Positions 1-7,703 of a DNA stretch of 39,842 nucleotides are shown in pieces. Position numbers and translations under genes: made by a program. The notes under the pieces are model-generated. The model was given only the letters and a program-made list of their open reading frames with translations, ran no database searches and was not told the DNA's origin. The stretch comes from an uncultured Rhodocyclaceae bacterium (GTDB taxonomy: Bacteria > Pseudomonadota > Gammaproteobacteria > Burkholderiales > Rhodocyclaceae). The stretch is taken from the NCBI GenBank assembly GCA_900549295.1, contig URNG01000014.1, positions 1 to 39,842 on the forward strand, in the 5' to 3' direction. Each line of letters opens with the position of its first letter. Position 1 is the first letter of the stretch.

Positions 1-20
1 AGGTGTTTGTGCCGGCTCCG

Positions 21-41
21 CCCCCCCCCCCCCCCCCCCCC
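21..41. repeat. Run of 21 C (poly-G on minus strand)
   Basis: An uninterrupted C homopolymer falls inside the phosphofructokinase gene. The 20 bases to its left do not continue the expected protein in any obvious way. This is most simply a contig-end artefact. Confidence 0.9.
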
Positions 42-340
42 AGCCGCTCGTACATGGCGCGGTGCGTTTCCAGCGGCCCGAGATGGAAGCGGCTGGAACC
101 GAACGCGCCGCCCGGCGTCTGGCGCAGGCGGGCGATGTCGGCGTCGCTTTCCTGGCTGGTGTCGAGCAGATCCTCGCGCAGCGCGCCGAGAATGCCGTCG
201 CGCCCGGCATAGACCTGGCCGATGCGGGCCGGGTCGGCCAAATGCTGACGGCGCGCTTCCTCGATGAGGCCGCACGCCGTCGCGTTGATAACGGCGGTAG
301 CGCCTCCTGACTGCGCGTAGAAGGCGTTGATTGCCGCCAT
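42..340 (-). CDS. pfp: PPi-dependent 6-phosphofructokinase, N-terminal part (broken at window edge)
   Basis: The reading frame starts at ATG 340-338, seven bases after the adk stop. The N-terminus reads MAAINAFYAQSGGATAVINA, the typical opening of pyrophosphate-dependent phosphofructokinases, where the GG stretch belongs to the phosphate-binding site. These enzymes reversibly phosphorylate fructose-6-phosphate with PPi in glycolysis and gluconeogenesis. About 99 codons can be read, ending in MYERL; beyond that the frame runs into 21 consecutive G (minus strand), which would encode polyglycine where the family has a conserved segment. The rest of a protein of roughly 400 residues is missing. 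Same strand and close spacing suggest cotranscription with adk. The family assignment is firm; the break is probably a sequencing or assembly fault and not a real mutation. Confidence 0.85.
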
Positions 341-347
341 GTCTGCC

Positions 348-1001
348 TTATTTCAGCGCATCGAATACGGCAGCCGTGATGTCATCGACGCCGCCGACGC
401 CGGCGATCTTGCGCACTTTCGGCGCTTCGGCGGCGCCGCTGGCGGCCCACTGACCGTAGAAATCGACCAGCGGCTTGGTCTGCGAGTGGTAGACGTCGAG
501 GCGTTTCTTGACCGTTTCTTCCTTGTCGTCGTCGCGCTGCACCAGGTCTTCGCCGGTCACGTCGTCCTTGCCTTCCACCTTGGGCGGGTTGAATTTGACG
601 TGATAGGTGCGGCCCGAAGCCAGATGGGCGCGGCGGCCGGCCATGCGCTCGATGATGTCGCTGTCCGGCACGTCGATTTCGAGCACGAATTCGAGCGGCA
701 CGCCGGCATCCTTCATGGCCTGTGCCTGCGGGATGGTGCGCGGGAAGCCGTCGAACAGGTAGCCGTTCTTGCAATCGTCCTGGGTCAGGCGATCCTTGAC
801 CATGCCGATGATGACCGCGTCCGGCACCAGGCCGCCCGCGTCCATGTGCTTCTTGGCTTCCAGACCCAGCGGCGTGCCGGCCTTGACCTGGGCACGCAGC
901 ATGTCGCCGGTGGAAATCTGCGGAATGCCGAATTTCTCGCAGATGTACTTGGCCTGTGTCCCCTTACCGGCGCCGGGCGCGCCCAAAAGAATCAGCTTCA
1001 T
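348..1001 (-). CDS. adk: Adenylate kinase
   Basis: This cytoplasmic enzyme interconverts ATP + AMP and 2 ADP. The 217-residue protein has the P-loop GAPGAGKGT at residues 7-15, the AMP-site segment STGDMLRA at about 30-37, and DGFPRT at 84-89. The LID region (about 122-160) is the long form but has no Cys4 zinc site, as in other Gram-negative enzymes. Length and start fit the family. It lies downstream of kdsB on the same strand with about 105 bases between them, and just upstream of the phosphofructokinase gene. Confidence 0.97.
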   Translation of the reverse strand: MKLILLGAPGAGKGTQAKYICEKFGIPQISTGDMLRAQVKAGTPLGLEAKKHMDAGGLVPDAVIIGMVKDRLTQDDCKNGYLFDGFPRTIPQAQAMKDAGVPLEFVLEIDVPDSDIIERMAGRRAHLASGRTYHVKFNPPKVEGKDDVTGEDLVQRDDDKEETVKKRLDVYHSQTKPLVDFYGQWAASGAAEAPKVRKIAGVGGVDDITAAVFDALK

Positions 1002-1106
1002 GAAAAGTCCCTCTCATTGGAAAAAACCAGAAATTCTTGACCGTTTTTTTATGTTCTCTGCGGCCAACGCGCGCGCCGACCGGAACGCTCGAACTTACCT
1101 GCTAAT

Positions 1107-1889
1107 TCAGGCAGGGTCAAACAGTTTGCGCACGCGCGCCGCGTCTTCCGGCGTGTCCACTCCCGCCGCCGGCGCGGCGTCGATCAGGGTGACGCTGATA
1201 CGGTAGCCGTGCCACAGGGCGCGCAACTGCTCCAGCGCCTCGAACCGCTCGCACGGCGCTTCCTTCAGCCCCGCATACGCCTTGAGGAAGCTGGCGCGGT
1301 AGGCGTACAGGCCGACGTGCCGGCAGGCCGGAAAAGCGGCGGGCAGGCTCGGCTCCGCCGCCCCGGCCGCGAAGTGATCCCGCGCATAGGGAATCGGCGC
1401 GCGCGAAAAATACAGCGCGTCGCCGTCGGCACGACAGACCACCTTGACCACGTTGGGATTGAAGAAATCCGCCGCCGTTGCGATGGGATGCGCCACCGTC
1501 GCGATGTCGGCCCCGCTCGCCGCCAGCTGGCGGGCGGTTTGCGCGATCAACTCCGGCTCGATCAAAGGCTCATCGCCCTGCACGTTGACCACCAGCGTGT
1601 CGCTCGCCCAGCCGCGTTGCGCCACCACTTCCGCCAGCCGGTCGGTGCCGGTGGGGTGATCGGGACGGGTCAGCAGCGCCGCCACGCCGTGCGCGGTGCA
1701 GGCGGCGTGCACGTCCGGGTGGTCGGTCGCCACCCAGATTTCCTCGGCCCCGGACAAACGCGCCCGCTCGGCCACGCGCACGACCATGGGTTTGCCACCC
1801 AGATCGAGCAGGGGCTTGCCCGGCAGACGGGAAGAGGCGTAACGCGCCGGAATGACGATCTTGAAGGCAGGCACCACGGTCCCGGTCAC
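1107..1889 (-). CDS. kdsB: 3-deoxy-manno-octulosonate cytidylyltransferase (CMP-Kdo synthetase)
   Basis: The enzyme activates Kdo as CMP-Kdo for the inner core of LPS. The signature PARYASSRLPGKPL is at about residues 14-27, followed by the family segments VNVQGDEPLI and RHVGLYAYR. The frame of 260 residues opens with GTG at 1889, overlapping the stop of the upstream Trm112-like gene. Another GTG lies four codons further in (VPAFKIVIPARY), so the exact start is uncertain by a few residues. It belongs to the minus-strand envelope operon with lpxK. Confidence 0.95.
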   Translation of the reverse strand: MTGTVVPAFKIVIPARYASSRLPGKPLLDLGGKPMVVRVAERARLSGAEEIWVATDHPDVHAACTAHGVAALLTRPDHPTGTDRLAEVVAQRGWASDTLVVNVQGDEPLIEPELIAQTARQLAASGADIATVAHPIATAADFFNPNVVKVVCRADGDALYFSRAPIPYARDHFAAGAAEPSLPAAFPACRHVGLYAYRASFLKAYAGLKEAPCERFEALEQLRALWHGYRISVTLIDAAPAAGVDTPEDAARVRKLFDPA

Positions 1890-2059
1890 GCTTCGTCGGT
1901 CAACTGGCGCGCTTCCTCCGCCAGCATCACCGGAATGTCGTCGCGGACGGGATAGGCCAGACGGCAGGGCTTGCAGATGAGTTCCTGCGCCGCCTTGTCA
2001 TGCTTGAGCGGGCCTTTGCACAGCGGGCAAACCAGAATTTCAATCAGACGGGCATCCAC
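1886..2059 (-). CDS. Trm112/YcaR-like small zinc-ribbon protein (UPF0434)
   Basis: This 57-residue protein opens with GTG at 2059-2057 and has two CxxC pairs, C11-P-L-C14 and C29-K-P-C32, then the family's AYPVRDDIPVML segment. Trm112-like proteins are small partners of methyltransferases, but the bacterial YcaR-type role is poorly defined. The position between lpxK and kdsB is conserved in many Gram-negative genomes. It overlaps the 3' end of lpxK by about 20 bases and abuts kdsB (GTGA overlap), which suggests translational coupling. Confidence 0.9.
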   Translation of the reverse strand: MDARLIEILVCPLCKGPLKHDKAAQELICKPCRLAYPVRDDIPVMLAEEARQLTDEA

Positions 2060-3077
2060 GTAATTTCTCCACGATCAAATCCATCAAGGTCGGCGGCAAA
2101 TCAGCCGTCACCGGCAAAACCCAGGCTTCGGGCAGGGCTAGAGCGGCGCATTTTACTGCATCCTTCTCGGTCATCAGCAGCACCGTTTGCGGGCCGAAAT
2201 CGAGATCGGACGTCCGATAGGCGTGGTGATCGGCAAACGCATGGGCGCTGAAATTCAGACCGAGTGCCCGCAAACTGCGGAAAAACCGCTCCGGATCGCC
2301 GATGCCGGCGATGGCGTGCAGGTTTTTCCCCGCGGATTGCGCTGCCAGACCGGCCGCCGACACGCATATCTGCGGCGCATCCAGACGATAAAAATCCTGC
2401 GCCTGCAAAGTCATCGTAAACGCCGGCCGGCCTGCGGCCAGCGCATCCACCGCGCAGCCGTTGCCCACCACGGCATCCACCTCGCCCAGGCGCGCCAGCG
2501 GTTCGCGCAGCGGCCCCAACGGCAAACGCCAACCGTTACCGGCGGCACGCGCATCGAAAACGGCGATTTCCACATCGCGCGCCAGGCGGTAATGCTGCAA
2601 CCCGTCGTCGCACAACAGCACATCGACTTGCGGATGCGCTGCAAGCAGGGCTTGCCCCGCCGCCGCCCGCTCCCGCCCCACCCACACCGGGCAGCCGCTG
2701 CGCCGCGCCAGGAGACAAGGTTCGTCGCCCACATCCTGCGCCCGGCTCACGGGCATCACTGCGCGCACGGCAGAGCCCAGGTCCGCGCCATACCCCCGGC
2801 TGACGATGCCCGGGTGCCAGCCGCGGGCGCGCAAATGCTCTGCCAGCGCCAGGGTGAGCGGTGTTTTTCCGGCGCCGCCGACGACCAGATTACCCACCAC
2901 CACCACCGGCACCGGCAGGCGCTGCGGCCGCGTCCAGCGCCGCCGGGCAGCAGAGATCAGGACGAACAAGGCGTGCAGCGGCCACAGGAGCAACCACGCC
3001 AGCCCCCCGACAAGAAACCACAACGCCGGCCTTGGCCGGCGTTGGTACCACAGGCGTTGCAGCCAGTCGGCAAGCAT
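2040..3077 (-). CDS. lpxK: Tetraacyldisaccharide 4'-kinase
   Basis: LpxK phosphorylates the 4' position of tetraacyldisaccharide-1-phosphate to give lipid IVA, at the inner membrane. The protein is 345 residues long with an N-terminal hydrophobic anchor (about 19-42) and a Walker A motif GGAGKTP at 67-73. The segments SRGYGA, VGDEPCLLAR and LLCDDGLQHYRLARD are typical of LpxK. The start ATG at 3077 overlaps the exbD stop (TAATG), so the two genes are probably translationally coupled. In many proteobacteria lpxK sits beside msbA; here it follows an exbBD pair, a common betaproteobacterial order. Confidence 0.95.
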   Translation of the reverse strand: MLADWLQRLWYQRRPRPALWFLVGGLAWLLLWPLHALFVLISAARRRWTRPQRLPVPVVVVGNLVVGGAGKTPLTLALAEHLRARGWHPGIVSRGYGADLGSAVRAVMPVSRAQDVGDEPCLLARRSGCPVWVGRERAAAGQALLAAHPQVDVLLCDDGLQHYRLARDVEIAVFDARAAGNGWRLPLGPLREPLARLGEVDAVVGNGCAVDALAAGRPAFTMTLQAQDFYRLDAPQICVSAAGLAAQSAGKNLHAIAGIGDPERFFRSLRALGLNFSAHAFADHHAYRTSDLDFGPQTVLLMTEKDAVKCAALALPEAWVLPVTADLPPTLMDLIVEKLRGCPSD

Positions 3078-3493
3078 TACTCGGGACTTTGCGTGGCGAA
3101 GGAAATATGCGGATAACCGGCCGCTTGCGCCGCCTGCATCACATCCACCACGCGCTGATGCGTCGCCTTGGCATCGGCATTGATGACGATCACCGGTTTT
3201 TCGCGCCCGCCGGCCGCTTGCTGCAGCGCCGCCGAAATCGCCGCATTGTCGCCTTCCGCGAGCGGAGTCCTGTTCACCAGAATCTGCCCGTTCGCCGTCA
3301 CCGCCACATCGATTTCATTGGGCTGTTCGGTCGACTGGGCGGCCTCTGCCATCGGCAGATCGATTTCCAGGCCGGCATACTTGGAATACGTCGTGGTCAG
3401 CATCAGGAAAATGATGATGACGAGCAGCACGTCGATCATCGGAATCAGGTTCAGTTCCGGCTCTTCCCTGCTGCTGTCGCGCTGGAATCGCAT
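3077..3493 (-). CDS. exbD: ExbD/TolR family biopolymer transport protein
   Basis: A 138-residue inner-membrane protein with a short cytoplasmic N-terminus, one transmembrane segment (LIPMIDVLLVIIIFLMLTTT, about 16-35) carrying the Asp needed for proton use, and a periplasmic domain. With ExbB it forms a proton-driven motor that energises outer-membrane transport through TonB or a Tol-like partner. No tonB gene is visible here. It follows exbB by three bases. Confidence 0.93.
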   Translation of the reverse strand: MRFQRDSSREEPELNLIPMIDVLLVIIIFLMLTTTYSKYAGLEIDLPMAEAAQSTEQPNEIDVAVTANGQILVNRTPLAEGDNAAISAALQQAAGGREKPVIVINADAKATHQRVVDVMQAAQAAGYPHISFATQSPE

Positions 3494-3496
3494 GGC

Positions 3497-4102
3497 TTAC
3501 TTCCGCTCGCCGTGCATGTATTCGACCAGCCGCACCGCCTGCTGCTCCATCTGGATGACGAAACTGTCGACGAGCGCGCGGAAGTGGCGCCAGAAGATCA
3601 GCGCCGGCACGGCAATGAAGATACCGAAACCCGTGTTGTAGAGCGCAATCGAAATCCCGTGCGCCAACTGCTGCGGACTGCCGGTGCCCGGCGCCTGCGA
3701 GCCAAAAATCTCGATCATCCCGACCACGGTGCCGAACAGGCCCATCAAGGGGCTGATGGAAGCGATGGTGCCCAGCGTGGTCAGATAGCGGTTGAGATCG
3801 TGCGCCACGGCGGCGCCCGTTTCCTCGATCGCCTCCTTCATGACTTCGCGCGAGGTGCCGACATTGCGCAAACCTGCCGCCAGCACGCGCCCCAGGGGCG
3901 AATGCCGCTCCAGGTCATCCAGCAGGCGGGCATTGTCGCCGCCGCGCCGGAACTCGCCCACGGCGCGCTGCAGGAGTCCGGGCGGCACGATCTTGCTGCG
4001 GCGCAAACTCACCAGACGCTCGATGATCAGGGCAACGGCAATGACCGAAGCCAACAATAATGGCCAGATCGGCCAACCTGCTGCTTTGACGATTTCAAAC
4101 AC
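3497..4102 (-). CDS. exbB: MotA/TolQ/ExbB family proton channel
   Basis: This 201-residue membrane protein has three hydrophobic segments (about 12-28, 108-133 and 150-170). The conserved channel region carries LGTIASISPLMGLFGTVVGMI. It pairs with ExbD to couple the proton gradient to work at the outer membrane. The start chosen is GTG at 4102 (VFEIVKAAG), with AAGGAC about 11 bases upstream; no ATG gives a better start. It is the first gene of the minus-strand run to adk, so the promoter should lie in 4103-4472. Confidence 0.92.
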   Translation of the reverse strand: MFEIVKAAGWPIWPLLLASVIAVALIIERLVSLRRSKIVPPGLLQRAVGEFRRGGDNARLLDDLERHSPLGRVLAAGLRNVGTSREVMKEAIEETGAAVAHDLNRYLTTLGTIASISPLMGLFGTVVGMIEIFGSQAPGTGSPQQLAHGISIALYNTGFGIFIAVPALIFWRHFRALVDSFVIQMEQQAVRLVEYMHGERK

Positions 4103-4279
4103 GTGCCAATGTCCTTGGAAAATTCAGTGCGCAATTTTGCCCGTCCCCGCCCCCTCGGGCAAGTTATTCGACACCTCATTCGACGTCCCGCACAAAAAGA
4201 AGACACAGTTGCCGCCGAAATTTCATGTTTTCCCCCAGCTTTGCGTCCCATCTCATTGAAACTACAGGAGCCCTCCGCT

Positions 4280-4325
4280 TTATCCCCAAAAGCTGTGGAT
4301 AAGTCTGTGGATGAAGTGTGGCAAA
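4280..4325. promoter_or_regulatory. Cluster of DnaA-box-like 9-mers
   Basis: TGTGGATAA at 4294-4302 is an exact DnaA box in reverse orientation. TTATCCCCA (4280-4288) and TGTGGATGA (4306-4314) each differ from the consensus by one base, and TGTGGCAAA (4317-4325) by two. The three reverse-oriented copies start 12 and 11 bases apart. About 50 to 110 bases downstream the DNA becomes AT-rich (4374-4432). The region could be a DnaA-regulated promoter, a DnaA-titrating site or part of a replication origin; no dnaA or dnaN gene is in the window. Confidence 0.5.
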
Positions 4326-4472
4326 CCACGCCCAAGCCGCACCAAACCAGCGCCCGGCTTATCCTGCCAAAAAACAAGGCACACTCTTTTGTCCATTAAA
4401 AATCAAACACTTGGATTTATTTTTTCTTGTCAATCCCATAGCGCAGGCATTTTTCCCGGTTAAAATCCGTCC
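4326..4472. other. Rest of exbB-xseA intergenic region
   Basis: This part holds an AT-rich stretch (4374-4432) and, immediately before xseA, the hexamer TAAAAT at 4461-4466. That hexamer is a good -10 element, but it lies only seven bases from the xseA ATG. Short frames crossing the region lack coding features. The left part (4103-4279) shows nothing I can name beyond space for the exbB promoter. Confidence 0.5.
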
Positions 4473-5708
4473 ATGCACACCCCGCCTCCTGCTGTCAATA
4501 ACTCTCCGCTCACCGTCAGCGTCCTGAACCAGCAGGTGCGCGCCCATCTGGAAGCCGCTTTCCCCTTGCTCTGGGTGGCGGGAGAAATTTCCAACCTGAC
4601 CCGGGCCGCGTCCGGCCACATTTATTTTTCCCTCAAGGACAACACCGCCCAGGTGCGCTGCGTGATGTGGCGCAGCCGCGCCCAGACGCTGGGCTGGCAG
4701 CCGAAAAACGGCGATCAGGTGGAAGCGCGGGCACTGGTGTCCTTTTACGAGCCGCGCGGCGAATTTCAATTGAGCGTGGAAGTCCTGCGCCAGGCCGGAC
4801 AGGGCGCGCTCTTCGAGCGCTTCCTGCGCCTCAAGGCCGAACTGGAAAGCGCCGGGCTGTTCGCACCGGAGCGCAAACAGGCGCTGCCGCCCTACCCGCG
4901 CAAGATCGGCATCGTCACCAGCCTGCAGGCCGCCGCGCTGCGCGATGTGCTCAGCACGCTGCATCGGCGCGCGCCGCAAGTCAGGATCGACATCTTTCCC
5001 ACCGCGGTGCAAGGCGAAGGCGCGGCCGCCCAGATTGCCGCAGCGCTGCAGGCTGCCGGCGTCAGCGACTGCGCGCTCGTCATCCTGTGCCGGGGCGGTG
5101 GCAGCATCGAGGACCTCTGGCCCTTCAACGAAGCCATCGTCGCCCACGCCATCGCCGCCTGCCCGCACCCCGTCATCAGCGGCGTGGGACACGAAACGGA
5201 TTTCACCATCGCCGATTTCGTTGCCGACCAGCGCGCCGCCACCCCCACCGCCGCTGCCGAGCTCGCCACCCCGGAACAAGCTGCCCTGCACCACGCCATC
5301 GCGCGCCAGCAGGAGCGCCTGCACCGCGCCAGCCGGCGCCGGCTGGCCGATTTGCAGCAAAGGCTGGACCGGCTTGCCGACAAACTCATCCACCCGGCGG
5401 AAAATCTCGCCCGGCAGCGGGAAAAACTGGGGCTGCTCACCCAGCGCCTCTCCCGCGCCAGCCTGCGTCTGCACGAACAACGGCGCGCGCGCCTGTTGCG
5501 CCTGGCCGACAACCTCAAGCAGCTCGACCCGCTCGCCGTCCTCGGACGCGGCTACGCGCTCGTCACCGACGCCCGGGGCCAAGCCTTGCGCGACAGCGGT
5601 CAAACCCATGTCGGTGCCGATCTGCAGATCCGGCTCGCCCACGGCCAGATCAGGGCCGCGGTCAAAGCCCTGGCGCCCGAGGTTGTCGCCCCTGGTAAAG
5701 CTGACTAG
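4473..5708 (+). CDS. xseA: Exodeoxyribonuclease VII large subunit
   Basis: XseA with the small subunit XseB degrades single-stranded DNA from both ends to short oligonucleotides. The 411-residue protein has an N-terminal OB-fold (SVLNQQVRAHLEAAFPLLWVAGEISNL region; VRCVMWR) and the nuclease domain with IGIVTS, RGGGSIEDLWPFNE and GHETDFTIADFVAD, then a coiled-coil C-terminal part (about 260-350). xseB is not adjacent. No Shine-Dalgarno precedes the ATG, and a -10-like TAAAAT ends seven bases upstream, so the mRNA may be leaderless or nearly so. Confidence 0.95.
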   Translation: MHTPPPAVNNSPLTVSVLNQQVRAHLEAAFPLLWVAGEISNLTRAASGHIYFSLKDNTAQVRCVMWRSRAQTLGWQPKNGDQVEARALVSFYEPRGEFQLSVEVLRQAGQGALFERFLRLKAELESAGLFAPERKQALPPYPRKIGIVTSLQAAALRDVLSTLHRRAPQVRIDIFPTAVQGEGAAAQIAAALQAAGVSDCALVILCRGGGSIEDLWPFNEAIVAHAIAACPHPVISGVGHETDFTIADFVADQRAATPTAAAELATPEQAALHHAIARQQERLHRASRRRLADLQQRLDRLADKLIHPAENLARQREKLGLLTQRLSRASLRLHEQRRARLLRLADNLKQLDPLAVLGRGYALVTDARGQALRDSGQTHVGADLQIRLAHGQIRAAVKALAPEVVAPGKAD

Positions 5709-5711
5709 AAT
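5683..5711 (+). promoter_or_regulatory. Predicted sigma70 promoter of sodB
   Basis: TTGTCG (5683-5688) and TAGAAT (5706-5711) are separated by 17 bases. The promoter overlaps the end of xseA and lies 38 bases before the sodB start codon, so sodB can be transcribed independently. Confidence 0.65.
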
Positions 5712-5748
5712 CTTTTACTTCACCCCCATCAACACAACGGAGAAAACA

Positions 5749-6333
5749 ATGGAACATCAACTGCCCGCCCTGCCCTACGCCAAGGACGCCCTCGCCCCGC
5801 ACATGTCGGCGGAAACCTTCGATTATCACTACAGCAAGCACCACCAGGCTTACGTGACCAATCTCAACAACCTGATCAAGGGCACCGAATACGAAAACCT
5901 CGACCTCGAAGCCATCGTCAAGAAAGCCCCCGCCGGCGGCATCTACAACAACGCCGCGCAGGTCTGGAACCACAGCTTCTTCTGGAACTGCATGCAGCCC
6001 AACGGCGGCGGCGCGCCGGGCGGCGCGCTGGCGGCCGCCATCAACGCCAAGTGGGGTTCCTTCGACGCCTTCAAGACCGCCTTCCAGACCTCCGCCGTCG
6101 GCAACTTCGGCTCCGGCTGGACCTGGCTGGTCAAAAAGGCCGATGGCAGCCTCGACATCGTCAACATGGGCGCCGCCGGCACCCCGCTGACCACCGGCGA
6201 CAAGCCGCTGCTCTGCGTCGACGTGTGGGAGCACGCCTACTACATCGACTACCGCAACCTGCGGCCGAAATTCGTCGAAACCTTCCTCAACCATCTGGTG
6301 AACTGGAACTTCGTCGCATCCAACTTCGCCTGA
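5749..6333 (+). CDS. sodB: Superoxide dismutase [Fe]
   Basis: The enzyme dismutates superoxide to O2 and H2O2 in the cytoplasm. The 194-residue protein has the four metal ligands at H27, H75, D158 and H162 (motif DVWEHAYY). The segment AAQVWNHSFFW is characteristic of the iron type. A Shine-Dalgarno GGAG lies about 8 bases before the ATG. It has its own likely promoter and a strong terminator, so it is probably monocistronic. Confidence 0.97.
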   Translation: MEHQLPALPYAKDALAPHMSAETFDYHYSKHHQAYVTNLNNLIKGTEYENLDLEAIVKKAPAGGIYNNAAQVWNHSFFWNCMQPNGGGAPGGALAAAINAKWGSFDAFKTAFQTSAVGNFGSGWTWLVKKADGSLDIVNMGAAGTPLTTGDKPLLCVDVWEHAYYIDYRNLRPKFVETFLNHLVNWNFVASNFA

Positions 6334-6361
6334 GCGGTTATTCCGGGCAAAAGTCGAAAGT

Positions 6362-6399
6362 AAAAATCCCCGGGAAGAATCTCCCCGGGGATTTTTTTT
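6362..6399 (+). terminator. Rho-independent terminator after sodB
   Basis: ATCCCCGG and CCGGGGAT arms enclose a loop of about 10 bases and are followed by eight T. The arrangement fits termination of sodB; the A-rich 5' flank means it could also work for the minus-strand ZIP gene that ends at 6486. Confidence 0.85.
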
Positions 6400-6485
6400 G
6401 TCTTGTTGGCCTGAGTTCATGACTCGGGCGAGTTTCCGGCGGCAAGCTGTTCGTCCGGGTCATGGACCCGGACCCACGGCTGGCT

Positions 6486-7358
6486 TCAGTGCGTCAGCCA
6501 GCCCACCGCCGGCACCACGGCCACGCCGGCGGCGATCCACAGGCTCTGGCGGACGAAGCTGTCGCCCTGCTTGTGCAGCAGCGGAAAAATATCGGCCAGC
6601 GCGACGTAGATGAAGCTGGAAGCGGCAATCACCAGAACGTAAGGCAGCGCCGCATCGACCGCGGAAAGGGTGAAGAAGCCGAGCGCGCCGCCGAGGACGG
6701 CGGAGAGGCTGGAAGCGGCGTTGGCGATGAAGGCCTTGGCGTTGCTCCAGCCGGCGTTCTTGAGCAGCACGAAATCGCCCATTTCCTGCGGCACTTCGTG
6801 CGCGATGATGGCCACGGTGGTGGTGATGCCGAGCATGGGGTCGGCGATGAAGGCAGCGGCGATCAGCACGCCATCGACGAAATTGTGGAAACCGTCGCCC
6901 ACCAGGATGAGGAGCGGCGCGGTGACTGTGGCGTGGTGGCCGTCGTGCGCCTTGCAGTCGCCGTGCGAATGCCGCCACAGGGCCAGACGTTCGAGGGTGA
7001 AGAAGGCGAACAAGGTGGCCAGCATGATGGCGAACAGCGTCGCCGCCGGGCCGCCGTGGTGATGGTGCCCGGATGCCGCGTGTTCGGCATGGGTTTCTTC
7101 CGTATGCCGGTGAGCGCCATGATCGTGGTCGTGCGCCTGATCCTCGCCATGCTCAACGTGCGCCGCCGGGGCCGGCAGGCTGTTGAAGGCTTCCGGCAGG
7201 ACGTGCAGGAAGGCGGAGGACAGCATCACGCCGGCGGCGAAGGCGACCAGAATGGCGGTGGCCCGGCTTGACAGGCGGAACACGACGGCAGCCGCGGCGG
7301 CCATGCTAATCAGGCCGCCCGCCAGACAGGCGAGCAGGATCATGCTCAAGGTGTGCAT
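6486..7358 (-). CDS. ZIP family divalent metal transporter
   Basis: This 290-residue inner-membrane protein probably imports Zn2+ or a related metal. It has about eight hydrophobic segments. The metal-site motifs HNFVDG (158-163) and HEVPQEMGDF (187-196) lie in the central helices. A long His/Asp/Glu-rich loop (about 67-104) and a second short one (130-142) lie between helices and probably bind metal on entry. It stands alone, with a perfect palindrome in its leader (7378-7393) as a candidate operator. The exact metal cannot be told from sequence. Confidence 0.9.
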   Translation of the reverse strand: MHTLSMILLACLAGGLISMAAAAAVVFRLSSRATAILVAFAAGVMLSSAFLHVLPEAFNSLPAPAAHVEHGEDQAHDHDHGAHRHTEETHAEHAASGHHHHGGPAATLFAIMLATLFAFFTLERLALWRHSHGDCKAHDGHHATVTAPLLILVGDGFHNFVDGVLIAAAFIADPMLGITTTVAIIAHEVPQEMGDFVLLKNAGWSNAKAFIANAASSLSAVLGGALGFFTLSAVDAALPYVLVIAASSFIYVALADIFPLLHKQGDSFVRQSLWIAAGVAVVPAVGWLTH

Positions 7359-7377
7359 TTTGGATTCCGGGGAAAAC

Positions 7378-7393
7378 GGTACGACGTCGTACC
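7378..7393. promoter_or_regulatory. Perfect 16-bp palindrome in ZIP gene leader (candidate operator)
   Basis: GGTACGACGTCGTACC is fully self-complementary. It lies 19 bases upstream of the ZIP start codon, just downstream of a -10-like element, where a repressor would block transcription. Confidence 0.6.
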
Positions 7394-7404
7394 TGGGGCG
7401 GCGA

Positions 7405-7414
7405 TGTTATAACA
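7405..7414 (-). promoter_or_regulatory. -10-like palindrome TGTTATAACA
   Basis: The 10-base palindrome contains a plausible -10 (TATAAC) for the ZIP gene on the minus strand. It resembles the core of published Zur sites (TGTTATA...TATAACA) with the centre collapsed. No clear -35 is visible. Confidence 0.4.
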
Positions 7415-7463
7415 AATCGCCGCGCTCGCGCTCGACGCGGATGCTTCGGCAAGGCGCTGAACC

Positions 7464-7661
7464 AATCCGTCCGCCCTGGGCTTGTCAAAGGGTGTCACCT
7501 GCAAAATCAATGAGTTCGACAGGGCCAACCCGAACGGTTTGGATTTGCTCAGAACTTCCTTAACGCGGATTCGGCGGATGAACACGGATGAACGCGGATC
7601 GAAGGCACTCGGTCATGGATTTATCCGCGCAATCCGATTTGCTCCGCGCGAATCTGCGTTC
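7464..7661. repeat. Composite of two REP-like inverted repeats
   Basis: The first imperfect inverted repeat has arms near 7464-7490 and 7512-7540 and resembles the CTTGTCRAA-type interspersed repeat I recall from betaproteobacteria. The second has arms near 7562-7600 and 7620-7660; its left arm contains 10-bp tandem units beginning CGGATGAAC (7574-7598). I see no coding sequence in this interval. It fills most of the gap between the ZIP gene and the dehydrogenase genes. Confidence 0.6.
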
Positions 7662-7703
7662 AATGCCGCGTTCAATGCGGTTTGCCAGCGCAAGCGCCTT
7701 GGC

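Noticed and set aside
3..310. Three short plus-strand frames at the left edge
   Set aside because: They are antisense to the phosphofructokinase fragment, and two run through the poly-C.
4103..4399. Plus-strand frame of 98 codons in the exbB-xseA gap
   Set aside because: No start signal, no family similarity, and it crosses the DnaA-box cluster.
7574..7598. CRISPR-like direct repeats
   Set aside because: The units are 10 bp and contiguous with no spacers; they belong to an interspersed repeat.
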